A stretch of 5,047 bases of DNA from Pseudomonadota bacterium (GTDB lineage Bacteria; Pseudomonadota; Alphaproteobacteria; Rhodobacterales; Rhodobacteraceae). Below are positions 1 through 5,047 of this stretch, piece by piece; position 1 is the first letter of the stretch; each line of letters opens with the position of its first letter. The DNA is taken from the NCBI GenBank assembly GCA_027623875.1, contig JAQBUS010000131.1, positions 1 through 5,047 on the forward strand. The letters run 5' to 3'. The position numbers were made by a program, and so were the translations under genes. The notes below the pieces were generated by a model. The model had not been told where the DNA came from, searched no databases, and saw only the letters and a program-made list of their open reading frames with translations.

Positions 1-161
1 TTTAATTTGTATCCATCTTTAAATGGATTCATTACAGATACAAAAACATATTTATTGATTGCAGCTGCAATCAAAAAGCCATCATTCTCTTTGTAGTAAG
101 ATGGTAAATCAGTGCCTCCACCTCCTAGAGATATCCTCAAAGGGCTTCTAACTAATATCAT
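1..161 (-). CDS. hddA: GHMP-family sugar kinase, D-glycero-D-manno-heptose 7-phosphate kinase-like (5' part only)
   Basis: Only the first 53 codons are present; the gene runs off the left edge. The start is the ATG at 161-159, preceded by a good AGGAG ribosome site 9 bases upstream. The N-terminus reads SPLRISLGGGGTDLPSYY at residues 6-23. This is the glycine-rich PLRIS-x-GGGTD-x-P-x-Y signature of HddA-like GHMP kinases. It is followed by GFLIAAAINKYVFVSV (residues 28-43), the usual second strand region of the family. Characterised HddA enzymes phosphorylate D-glycero-D-manno-heptose 7-phosphate at C1 on the way to GDP-heptose. The catalytic and ATP-binding parts lie outside the window, so substrate is inferred from the N-terminal signature and from the SDR gene just upstream. 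Related GHMP kinases acting on other sugars, including ones labelled galactokinase-like, share this N-terminus. Family membership is firm; the exact sugar is not. Confidence 0.75.
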   Translation of the reverse strand, partial: MILVRSPLRISLGGGGTDLPSYYKENDGFLIAAAINKYVFVSVMNPFKDGYKL

Positions 162-284
162 TTAAACAATCTCCTTTAATTGTAATTCGTTCCTACATTC
201 TTTTTAAAAGCTTCATGACCCTTTTGCCAAATATATGATCAGCATTATATATTGTACTATCTGAAATATTCTTTGAAGTTTAAA
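162..284. other. Spacer between SDR and kinase genes, no gene seen
   Basis: This 123-base AT-rich spacer separates the SDR stop (285-287) from the kinase start. Apart from the kinase ribosome site I see no GC-rich hairpin with a T-run, so no intrinsic terminator, and no promoter I would defend. A 28-codon stretch on the minus strand (279-196) is open but has no usable start near its 5' end. The two flanking genes are therefore probably co-transcribed. Confidence 0.5.
170..175 (-). promoter_or_regulatory. Ribosome binding site of the HddA-like kinase gene
   Basis: Minus-strand AGGAGA lies with AGGAG 9 bases upstream of the ATG at 161. It is the only canonical Shine-Dalgarno sequence placed correctly for a start codon in this window. 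It fixes the kinase start and suggests this gene is translated independently of the upstream SDR gene, whose stop is 123 bases away. Confidence 0.7.
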
Positions 285-1253
285 TCAATCATGCCCAATA
301 ATACTATCTAGATTTGCATGCATTTCTTTTACAGATTTTCTTATAGCTTCTACAGAATTCATTGAGGATCTCCAGCCTAAATCAGTTATTTTTTGAGTGT
401 CTAATCTCACAATAGGTACATCGCCTTTCCAGCCTCTATTTCCCCCAGTATATTTGTATACACAATCTGATTTATCAATTTTCATTTGATCTAAAACAAT
501 ATCAGCAATCTCATTGACAGTTGCAGGATCTTTTGGAGCAACATTATAAACATCATATACTTTCTTTTGATTTTGCAATGCAAAGAACATAGCTGAAATA
601 ACATTTTCCACATGAATGTATGGTTTGCTTTGCATTCCATCTCCAAGTATTTCTAAAAATGATGAATCGCCCTTCAGCCTTCTCATGAAATCATATGCCA
701 CTCCATGAGTTTGCCTTCCTCCAACGACGTTACCAAATCTAAAAGCAGATGCCTTAATATCGAACATATGACAATAGCTACATATTAATGCTTCGCATCC
801 CAGCTTACTTGCTCCATATGTGGAAATTGGTTCCATTGGACTAAAATCTTCCTTTACAAATTCATATCCTGTTTCGCCATAAACACCAGAGCCAGAGGCA
901 TACAATAACTTCTTACAGCCCCCTTTCCTTATAGCCTCCAGAACGATTTGCAGTAGATATGTTCCTTGATTAAAATCAATTTGAGGGTCACTCATTGCAG
1001 CGGCGATATCTGCATTCGCGGCGAGCATAATTGTTACATCAATATCCTCGGAATGCTCGAATATTTCATCGTCATATATATCTTTTTCAACTAATTGAAA
1101 CTTTTTATTACCGATGTGTTCTTTGAGGTGCCACTTTTTTCCAGAGCAAAAATTATCATAAACAATGACTTTTGAAATAGATTCATCGCTAAGAAGTTTG
1201 TCTACAACATAACTGCCAATAAAGCCGCCGCCACCAATCACTAAATATTTCAT
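285..1253 (-). CDS. NAD-dependent epimerase/dehydratase (extended short-chain dehydrogenase) acting on a nucleotide sugar
   Basis: This 322-residue protein is of normal length for the extended SDR family (UDP-glucose 4-epimerase, WbpP and related enzymes). It starts with a Rossmann strand and the dinucleotide-binding motif G7-x-x-G10-x-x-G13. Asp33 ends the second strand (VYDN), as expected for an NAD(H)-binding enzyme. LAANAD (78-82) matches the usual cofactor-contact segment. SGSGVYGE (120-127) supplies the catalytic Ser/Thr, and Y146-x-x-x-K150 is the catalytic pair. KPYIHVENV (210-218) is the family's conserved C-terminal substrate-domain motif. The ATG at 1253-1251 starts directly at the Rossmann strand; upstream there is only a weak GTGAG. 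The gene lies 54 bases after the second GT2 gene and just before the HddA-like kinase. That arrangement recalls Campylobacter capsule heptose loci, where an SDR oxidising GDP-heptose at C4 (Cj1427) neighbours hddA. Whether this enzyme epimerises, dehydrates or only oxidises, and on which sugar nucleotide, cannot be read from the sequence. Confidence 0.9.
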   Translation of the reverse strand: MKYLVIGGGGFIGSYVVDKLLSDESISKVIVYDNFCSGKKWHLKEHIGNKKFQLVEKDIYDDEIFEHSEDIDVTIMLAANADIAAAMSDPQIDFNQGTYLLQIVLEAIRKGGCKKLLYASGSGVYGETGYEFVKEDFSPMEPISTYGASKLGCEALICSYCHMFDIKASAFRFGNVVGGRQTHGVAYDFMRRLKGDSSFLEILGDGMQSKPYIHVENVISAMFFALQNQKKVYDVYNVAPKDPATVNEIADIVLDQMKIDKSDCVYKYTGGNRGWKGDVPIVRLDTQKITDLGWRSSMNSVEAIRKSVKEMHANLDSIIGHD

Positions 1254-1307
1254 TTAATACTCACGCATAATTAAGTTTTACATAATGTGTTAAAAATAAC
1301 TAAATAG

Positions 1308-2126
1308 CTATAAATTATTGCTCGTTAAAAAGCCTTTAAGTTTTCTAAGAAGATGGCGGCTTTGTCGAGAGAGAGGATGGACTGCAACAATTCCAATCAA
1401 GTATGCAGGGTTCCAAGTGCGCAAAAACTCAGTGAACATAAAACCACCAATATTATAATAAGCTTCATTGGCGTTGTGAGCATTTGTAAGTTGATTATCA
1501 TGTCGCCTGTAGTTGAAGAGAGTATCTGGAAGATTTTTGAACATGTTGTTTGGATTTCGCGCTATCCTCATGTAAAGTTCATGATCCTCTGCTGTTGCGC
1601 CATAGGTATAACCCCCATACTCAAGCAGGATGTCGGTGCGAGACGTTATAGCGGGATGGCATAAGGGCATTCTATATTTAAGCGCCTGACGTATCTCATG
1701 ATCATCCTCAAAAAACCTAAATTTTTGATTAACCTCCTCACCACGAGCATCAACCAACTTGACACGACAACCCACCATAACGTAATTGGGGTTCCCTTCA
1801 AGAAAGTTAAGTTGCTTTTCAAAGCGAGTCGGATAGCAAATATCATCACCATCCATTCTTGCCACATATTTCGTTTTTACTAGGTTAAGGCCATAATTGA
1901 GGGCGAATGCAATACCATTCAAGTGTAACTGATGGAGAACAAATCGATCGTCACCCGAAACAATCGCGCTAAGGCGTTTCAACTCATCCTCGGTTAAATG
2001 CCTGCATAAAATATGACAAATATAATCTTGAAATGTTTGCTTTTGTATGGAGTTAATTGCACTAGGTAGAAATTCATCTACAGCCGCAATTGGCATTATT
2101 ACAGTTAACACAATAGGTCTTCCCAA
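1308..2126 (-). CDS. Family 2 glycosyltransferase, start codon uncertain (TTG at 2126 or GTG at 2111)
   Basis: This cytoplasmic GT-A fold enzyme of up to 272 residues probably adds a sugar to the lipid-linked repeat unit. From the TTG start, VLTVIMPI (6-13) is the first strand and SIQKQTF (26-32) matches the usual SILNQTF segment. ARMDGDD (89-95) is the DXD metal/nucleotide-sugar site, followed by PTRFEKQL (99-106). CHPAI (156-160) and AEDHELYMRI (179-188) form the acceptor/catalytic-base region, and YRRHDNQLT (206-214) is the typical closing motif. Oddity: the usual IVDDGSTD stretch after the QTF helix is replaced by HILCRHLTEDE (38-48), so the first uridine-binding Asp is not evident. No ATG begins the domain correctly; Met11 would cut away the first strand. 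The TTG is directly preceded by an in-frame TAG. The GTG at codon 6 would give MLTVIMP, which fits the family N-terminus well, and has a GGGAAG 7 bases upstream; it may be the real start (267 residues). Donor and acceptor are unknown. Confidence 0.88.
   Translation of the reverse strand: MGRPIVLTVIMPIAAVDEFLPSAINSIQKQTFQDYICHILCRHLTEDELKRLSAIVSGDDRFVLHQLHLNGIAFALNYGLNLVKTKYVARMDGDDICYPTRFEKQLNFLEGNPNYVMVGCRVKLVDARGEEVNQKFRFFEDDHEIRQALKYRMPLCHPAITSRTDILLEYGGYTYGATAEDHELYMRIARNPNNMFKNLPDTLFNYRRHDNQLTNAHNANEAYYNIGGFMFTEFLRTWNPAYLIGIVAVHPLSRQSRHLLRKLKGFLTSNNL
2119..2124 (-). promoter_or_regulatory. Possible ribosome binding site for the GTG start of the second GT2
   Basis: Minus-strand GGGAAG lies 7 bases upstream of the GTG at 2111-2109. 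It is a partial Shine-Dalgarno match. If used, translation starts at GTG rather than at the TTG at 2126, which has no comparable purine-rich site and follows directly after a stop codon. The match is imperfect, so this is only a preference. Confidence 0.35.
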
Positions 2127-2413
2127 CTATTTCGTAAAAATCTAACATGAATATCTCTAAGCCAAGCTTGAAAAGATTGAAGTATTATCAAGATCATCTA
2201 AATAAACCTAGTGTAACCAAAAATTATTAATAAAATCAGTTTAACTTTCCAGAATTAAATTACACAAAAACAGACAAACTGCCATATTCTAGGGGCATAA
2301 TAGCATCAACATTTGATTACCTGAACGAATAAGACAAAAAATAAATAATTTTTTTGGCTTTAAAACAATAGACATTCAAGCTAAAAAAGGCATGACTAAT
2401 AAAAGATAGCCGC
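2127..2413. other. 287-base AT-rich gap between the two GT2 genes, no convincing gene
   Basis: This is by far the longest non-coding gap inside the gene series; the others are 28, 54 and 123 bases. It is rich in A and T runs, for example A6 near 2335 and T7 near 2349. I see no GC-rich terminator hairpin. A short perfect inverted repeat (ATCAA-CAT-TTGAT, 2305-2317) is too weak to call. A GATAAT on the minus strand near 2182-2187 resembles a -10 box but lacks a good -35 at proper spacing, so an internal promoter is possible but unproven. Minus-strand small ORFs of 28 codons (2375-2289) and 30 codons (2197-2105) have no strong ribosome sites. Confidence 0.5.
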
Positions 2414-3334
2414 TCAGCTCTTACCTCCTCCACGAGATAAAACAGCATGCCAGACTCCAAGTACAATGTTTCCTAGCTTGATGATTTTTTGATCCTCGAA
2501 TAACAGTACTGTTATGATTCTCCTGAAAAATAGGTAATAAGCTTGGTTTAGTGACCAGCTCATGTCACGCAGAAAATTTTCTTTGATTAATGTAACTCCA
2601 TTTCTCGTCCAGTAATAATGCCGCAGAGGTGGATAATTCGTTATCATGGAGCTTCCACGGATCCACTTGTGTAGTTTACTGACTCGATAATATCCCAGTG
2701 GGTGGATCATACCTATTTTTGGCGAGATTAGCACTCGATACCCTTTGTACCTTAACCGCATACAATATTCAGTATCTACATGATCAATAAACAAGTCTTT
2801 TCGAAAGTCTCCCACTTCCGAAAATACGGCTAACGACAAAATACAACCAGAAGTCGGCAAGTTTTGCACTTCCTCCCAATTATCTTCTGCTTGCGTTTTT
2901 TTATGAAGGATGCGCCCTGTTGTTTTCTCTTTGAAATTAGTTCCTATGATCCCAACCTCATCCCGAAAAGGGCAATCCTCATATGCCATTATTAATTGTT
3001 CAACTAATAATGCGTAGCAAGATGTGTCTTGGTCCAGAGTGAGCACCCAGGAATATTGTTCACCGAAACCCTCAACATATTTAAAGCCTTGATTAAGAGC
3101 CTCTGCAATACCAAGGTTAGACTCATTCAAAATTACGTCAACATCTAAATCTTTAGAAATCCCTTGAATCATCTCAATGCAATCTGATTCTGAGTTATTG
3201 TCTATAATTAAAAGCTTATCTACCTGATGTCTTATTTGCTCAATTCGCTCGCGTAACTTGATATCTGGATGATATGTGATGACGACCGCAAAAATATTCT
3301 TGCGAGACGGCTTAGGTTTATTTCTCTGAATCAT
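2414..3334 (-). CDS. Family 2 glycosyltransferase, rhamnosyltransferase-like (RfbF type)
   Basis: This 306-residue protein has the normal length for RfbF-type GT2 enzymes, which commonly transfer rhamnose from dTDP-L-rhamnose to a growing O-antigen or rhamnan chain in the cytoplasm. FAVVITYHPD (15-24) is the first strand. IIDNNSES (43-50) is the nucleotide-binding loop, and NLGIAEALNQGF (73-84) is the characteristic helix of this subfamily. LTLDQDT (98-104) carries the DXD metal site. TSGCILS (161-167) and FIDHVDTEYCMRL (182-194) include the acidic catalytic-base region. HPLGY (211-215) and the RHYYWTRN segment (238-245) are also subfamily hallmarks, as is the C-terminal GVWHAVLSRGGGK region. 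The ATG at 3334-3332 is the only sensible start and lies 28 bases after the flippase stop, so the two genes are probably in one operon. No clear Shine-Dalgarno is visible. Rhamnose specificity is inferred from the subfamily; other deoxy-sugars are possible, and no dTDP-rhamnose genes are in view. Confidence 0.92.
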   Translation of the reverse strand: MIQRNKPKPSRKNIFAVVITYHPDIKLRERIEQIRHQVDKLLIIDNNSESDCIEMIQGISKDLDVDVILNESNLGIAEALNQGFKYVEGFGEQYSWVLTLDQDTSCYALLVEQLIMAYEDCPFRDEVGIIGTNFKEKTTGRILHKKTQAEDNWEEVQNLPTSGCILSLAVFSEVGDFRKDLFIDHVDTEYCMRLRYKGYRVLISPKIGMIHPLGYYRVSKLHKWIRGSSMITNYPPLRHYYWTRNGVTLIKENFLRDMSWSLNQAYYLFFRRIITVLLFEDQKIIKLGNIVLGVWHAVLSRGGGKS

Positions 3335-3342
3335 GTATGGCT

Positions 3343-3357
3343 ATAAACTTTGTTTAT
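3343..3357 (-). other. Small AU hairpin just upstream of the RfbF-like GT2 start
   Basis: On the minus strand ATAAAC-AAA-GTTTAT forms a perfect 6-bp stem with a 3-base loop in the 28-base spacer after the flippase gene. It lies 8 bases upstream of the ATG at 3334, where a ribosome site would be expected. With one GC pair it is weak, is not a terminator, and may be chance in AT-rich DNA. Confidence 0.25.
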
Positions 3358-3362
3358 CTTGG

Positions 3363-4886
3363 TCAAGATTTTCGACTGACATATAACCTATTAGCGTATG
3401 TGAGAACGAAGGCTCTTTCACTGGAGTTAAGAATTTTCTTCCAACTAAATACTAATAGCAAGGGAAGCCCTATTGAACAAGATAGTATTTTAAAGTAAAG
3501 CCCCTGAGAAAGAAACATTGAAACAAGCAAAAAAGCTCCGAGTGTTAACGTGATTAACAATATGCGAGATATAGGATAAGTTATTTTTAGTTCTCGACCT
3601 GCCATGTAATACAATACAATTGTATCAAAAGCAGCACGGGAGACCCATGCTATTGCCGCACCTTCAATTCCATATCTTGTAATTAAGACCCAAGCTAGTA
3701 TTAAGTAGAATGGGCTTTCGATCAGATGAAGTTTTGCAGGAAGGTCTGGACGACCTGCAGTATGCAACATAGCAAAGGGAAAATAGGAGAGGCTACTAAT
3801 CAATGCTCCGATAGCTAACAGCTGCAATACTGTCGTTCCCTGAAGAGAAAATTCATCTCCCAACCAAAGATTTAATCCCTCTTCGGCAAAAATAAAAATA
3901 ATCAGAATTACAGGGAATAGCGTAATAAATGTATATTTTATCCCAGCAAAAAACATAGTTGCGGCTTTACTTGGATTGGGACCAAGCACAGCCCCCATGG
4001 CGGGGAATAGCACTCCAACTATGGCTCCAGGGATAACCATCAAACGGATGATGATTTCGTGAGAAGTGGCATAATAGGCAACTGAGGTGATAGAAATAAT
4101 TGATCCAATCAAAAATCGATCCAGGTAGAGCATTAAAGGGCCAACTATACTGCTTATCGTTATCCATCCACCAAAGATTAGAAACATACTAATATATGAG
4201 ACATTCAGACGAACATTTCTAAGCATCGTAGGAACAATGCGGATGCAATAGAAGGAGGTTATTGCGGATTCTAACAGCCGTGATGCCACCAATGCGATAA
4301 CTATATGTGAAAGCTTTTCGGAAAATAGTAAAACTAAAACAGGTCCCAAAAAAGTGAGTGAGCCAATGGGAGCTCTAATCATATTTACAATGTCAAATCG
4401 CTGGTATGACTCTAGAATAGCTCTAAGAACTGTATTACAAATTACTATAGGCACGGAGATCGATAGAATATAAAAGCTTGTCTCAACATCTTCTTGCAAG
4501 ACTGACGGTATTTTAAATACATCATATGCTAACGTCGTGGAGCCTAGACTAATCATTAGAACTCCAATCAAACCCATCAAAAATGCCAACATTAATGCAG
4601 TCCAGATTAGATTCGGGATGTCGTCTAGATCACCTCGCCCTAATTTTTCAGATAGGTGTTTCGTGAGGGCGCGCGATATTCCTAAATCTAATAAGCTGAA
4701 ATAGCCGGTTACCATCCATACCAAAGTAAGAACACCAAATCCACTGGCTCCCAAAGCATTAATAAGTATGGGTATTGAAAAGATTGCAGCCAAGGTTGGA
4801 AAAACTTGCCCCAAAATATTGTACAACGAGTTTTTCGCTAATAAGCTGCCGCCTGTTAAATTTAAATTTTTAGTGCTTTCAGACAT
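3363..4886 (-). CDS. wzx: Wzx-type polysaccharide repeat-unit flippase (PST/MOP superfamily)
   Basis: This 507-residue, strongly hydrophobic protein is near the upper end of the usual Wzx length. About 14 membrane segments can be picked out, at roughly 20-42, 48-70, 93-115, 137-157, 172-188, 193-213, 232-252, 255-273, 283-302, 317-335, 352-372, 389-404, 408-427 and 441-481 (the last being two segments). The N-terminal half contains SLLDLGISRAL (64-74), a segment typical of the polysaccharide synthase/Wzx family. The C-terminal half carries AGRPDLPAKLHLIESPFYL (377-395) and GIEGAAIAWVSRAAFD (406-421), closely resembling conserved stretches of O-antigen flippases. Such proteins move undecaprenyl-diphosphate-linked repeat units from the cytoplasmic to the periplasmic face of the inner membrane. 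The ATG at 4886-4884 gives a short polar N-terminus ahead of the first membrane helix; no Shine-Dalgarno is visible. It is the first gene of the visible series. A teichuronic-acid or capsule exporter of the same superfamily is an alternative, but the flippase call is firm. Confidence 0.92.
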   Translation of the reverse strand: MSESTKNLNLTGGSLLAKNSLYNILGQVFPTLAAIFSIPILINALGASGFGVLTLVWMVTGYFSLLDLGISRALTKHLSEKLGRGDLDDIPNLIWTALMLAFLMGLIGVLMISLGSTTLAYDVFKIPSVLQEDVETSFYILSISVPIVICNTVLRAILESYQRFDIVNMIRAPIGSLTFLGPVLVLLFSEKLSHIVIALVASRLLESAITSFYCIRIVPTMLRNVRLNVSYISMFLIFGGWITISSIVGPLMLYLDRFLIGSIISITSVAYYATSHEIIIRLMVIPGAIVGVLFPAMGAVLGPNPSKAATMFFAGIKYTFITLFPVILIIFIFAEEGLNLWLGDEFSLQGTTVLQLLAIGALISSLSYFPFAMLHTAGRPDLPAKLHLIESPFYLILAWVLITRYGIEGAAIAWVSRAAFDTIVLYYMAGRELKITYPISRILLITLTLGAFLLVSMFLSQGLYFKILSCSIGLPLLLVFSWKKILNSSERAFVLTYANRLYVSRKS

Positions 4887-4906
4887 CTATAAAATGTTTT
4901 TATGTT

Positions 4907-4916
4907 GTGTATACAC
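4907..4916. repeat. 10-bp perfect palindrome GTGTATACAC over the putative -10 box
   Basis: The sequence GTGTATACAC is its own reverse complement and covers the whole candidate -10 hexamer. A dimeric repressor could bind there, but a single 10-bp palindrome may be chance and no second copy is visible nearby. Confidence 0.3.
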
Positions 4917-4937
4917 TTAACTTAGAATGCTTGTTAA
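4908..4937 (-). promoter_or_regulatory. Candidate sigma70-type promoter upstream of wzx
   Basis: On the minus strand TTAACA (4937-4932, 5 of 6 matches to TTGACA) is followed after 18 bases by TATACA (4913-4908, 4 of 6 matches to TATAAT). The start of transcription would fall near 4901, about 15 bases before the wzx ATG, giving a very short leader without a ribosome site. The placement is sensible, but AT-rich DNA gives such matches easily. Confidence 0.35.
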
Positions 4938-5047
4938 ATTTATATTTGATTTAGCTAGGAAGATATGGTGCCCCGCCCAAAGTGGTGAAATACATGTGCG
5001 AGCGTTATAGTTAAACAAGGGGTACATAGCGCATCACTTCATTTGTA
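4938..5047. other. Upstream region without recognisable gene
   Basis: No gene start or known element is recognisable here. Part of it (about 4960-5035) is visibly richer in G and C than the flanking wzx leader. The minus strand is open from the right edge to a TAA at 5013-5011 (11 codons), which could be the end of an upstream gene but is too short to judge. No JUMPstart/ops element was seen. Confidence 0.4.

Noticed and set aside
119..126. Perfect minus-strand AGGAGGTG inside the kinase gene
   Set aside because: It encodes the conserved glycine-rich loop and is not followed by a start codon at suitable spacing.
196..279. 28-codon open stretch on the minus strand between the SDR and kinase genes
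   Set aside because: It begins after a stop with no ATG until near its end, has no ribosome site and resembles nothing I know.
1353..1664. Plus-strand open frame of 103 codons
   Set aside because: It lies wholly inside the second GT2 gene on the opposite strand and its translation shows no family motif; it is a shadow frame.
2289..2375. 28-codon minus-strand ORF beginning MSIVLKPKK in the GT2-GT2 gap
   Set aside because: There is no ribosome site, it is short and in AT-rich DNA; best explained as chance.
2165..2382. 8-bp inverted repeat AGCTTGAA/TTCAAGCT (2165-2172 and 2375-2382) near both ends of the GT2-GT2 gap
   Set aside because: It does not extend beyond 8 bp, has no flanking target duplication and encloses no transposase; likely chance.
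4845..4853. Minus-strand GGCGGCAGC resembling the ops/JUMPstart core GGCGGTAGC
   Set aside because: It has one mismatch, lies inside wzx codons for Gly-Gly-Ser, and lacks the rest of the JUMPstart element; real ops sites lie in the untranslated leader.
5011..5046. Possible C-terminal end of an upstream minus-strand gene (11 codons then TAA)
   Set aside because: Too short to distinguish from a random open frame at the window edge.

Overview
This window is a piece of a Gram-negative surface-polysaccharide (O-antigen or capsule) biosynthesis locus. Every supportable gene lies on the minus strand, so transcription runs from high to low coordinates. The species cannot be named from the sequence. 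The DNA is moderately AT-rich, and the gene content (Wzx flippase, two family 2 glycosyltransferases, a nucleotide-sugar short-chain dehydrogenase and a heptose-kinase-like GHMP kinase) is typical of a proteobacterial Wzx/Wzy-dependent locus.

Layout in transcription order: (1) 5047-4887, an upstream non-coding stretch with a plausible sigma70-type promoter and a 10-bp palindrome over its -10 box; (2) 4886-3363, a Wzx-type flippase of about 14 membrane segments; (3) 3334-2414, an RfbF/rhamnosyltransferase-like GT2; (4) 2413-2127, a 287-base AT-rich gap with no convincing gene; (5) 2126-1308, a second GT2 with a non-ATG start and an altered N-terminal nucleotide-binding loop; (6) 1253-285, an NAD-dependent epimerase/dehydratase (extended SDR); (7) 161-1, the first 53 codons of a GHMP kinase resembling D-glycero-D-manno-heptose 7-phosphate kinase (HddA), cut by the window edge.

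Working model (inference): the SDR and the kinase help make an activated sugar, perhaps a GDP-heptose or a modified heptose. The two GT2 enzymes add sugars to an undecaprenyl-linked repeat unit on the cytoplasmic face, and Wzx flips the unit across the inner membrane. No polymerase (Wzy), chain-length regulator or initiating transferase is visible, so they would lie outside the window. I see no mobile element, CRISPR array, tRNA, rRNA or convincing terminator. Nothing here is clearly a new system. The most useful leads are the heptose-type gene pair, the unusual N-terminus of the second GT2, and the long gap before it.
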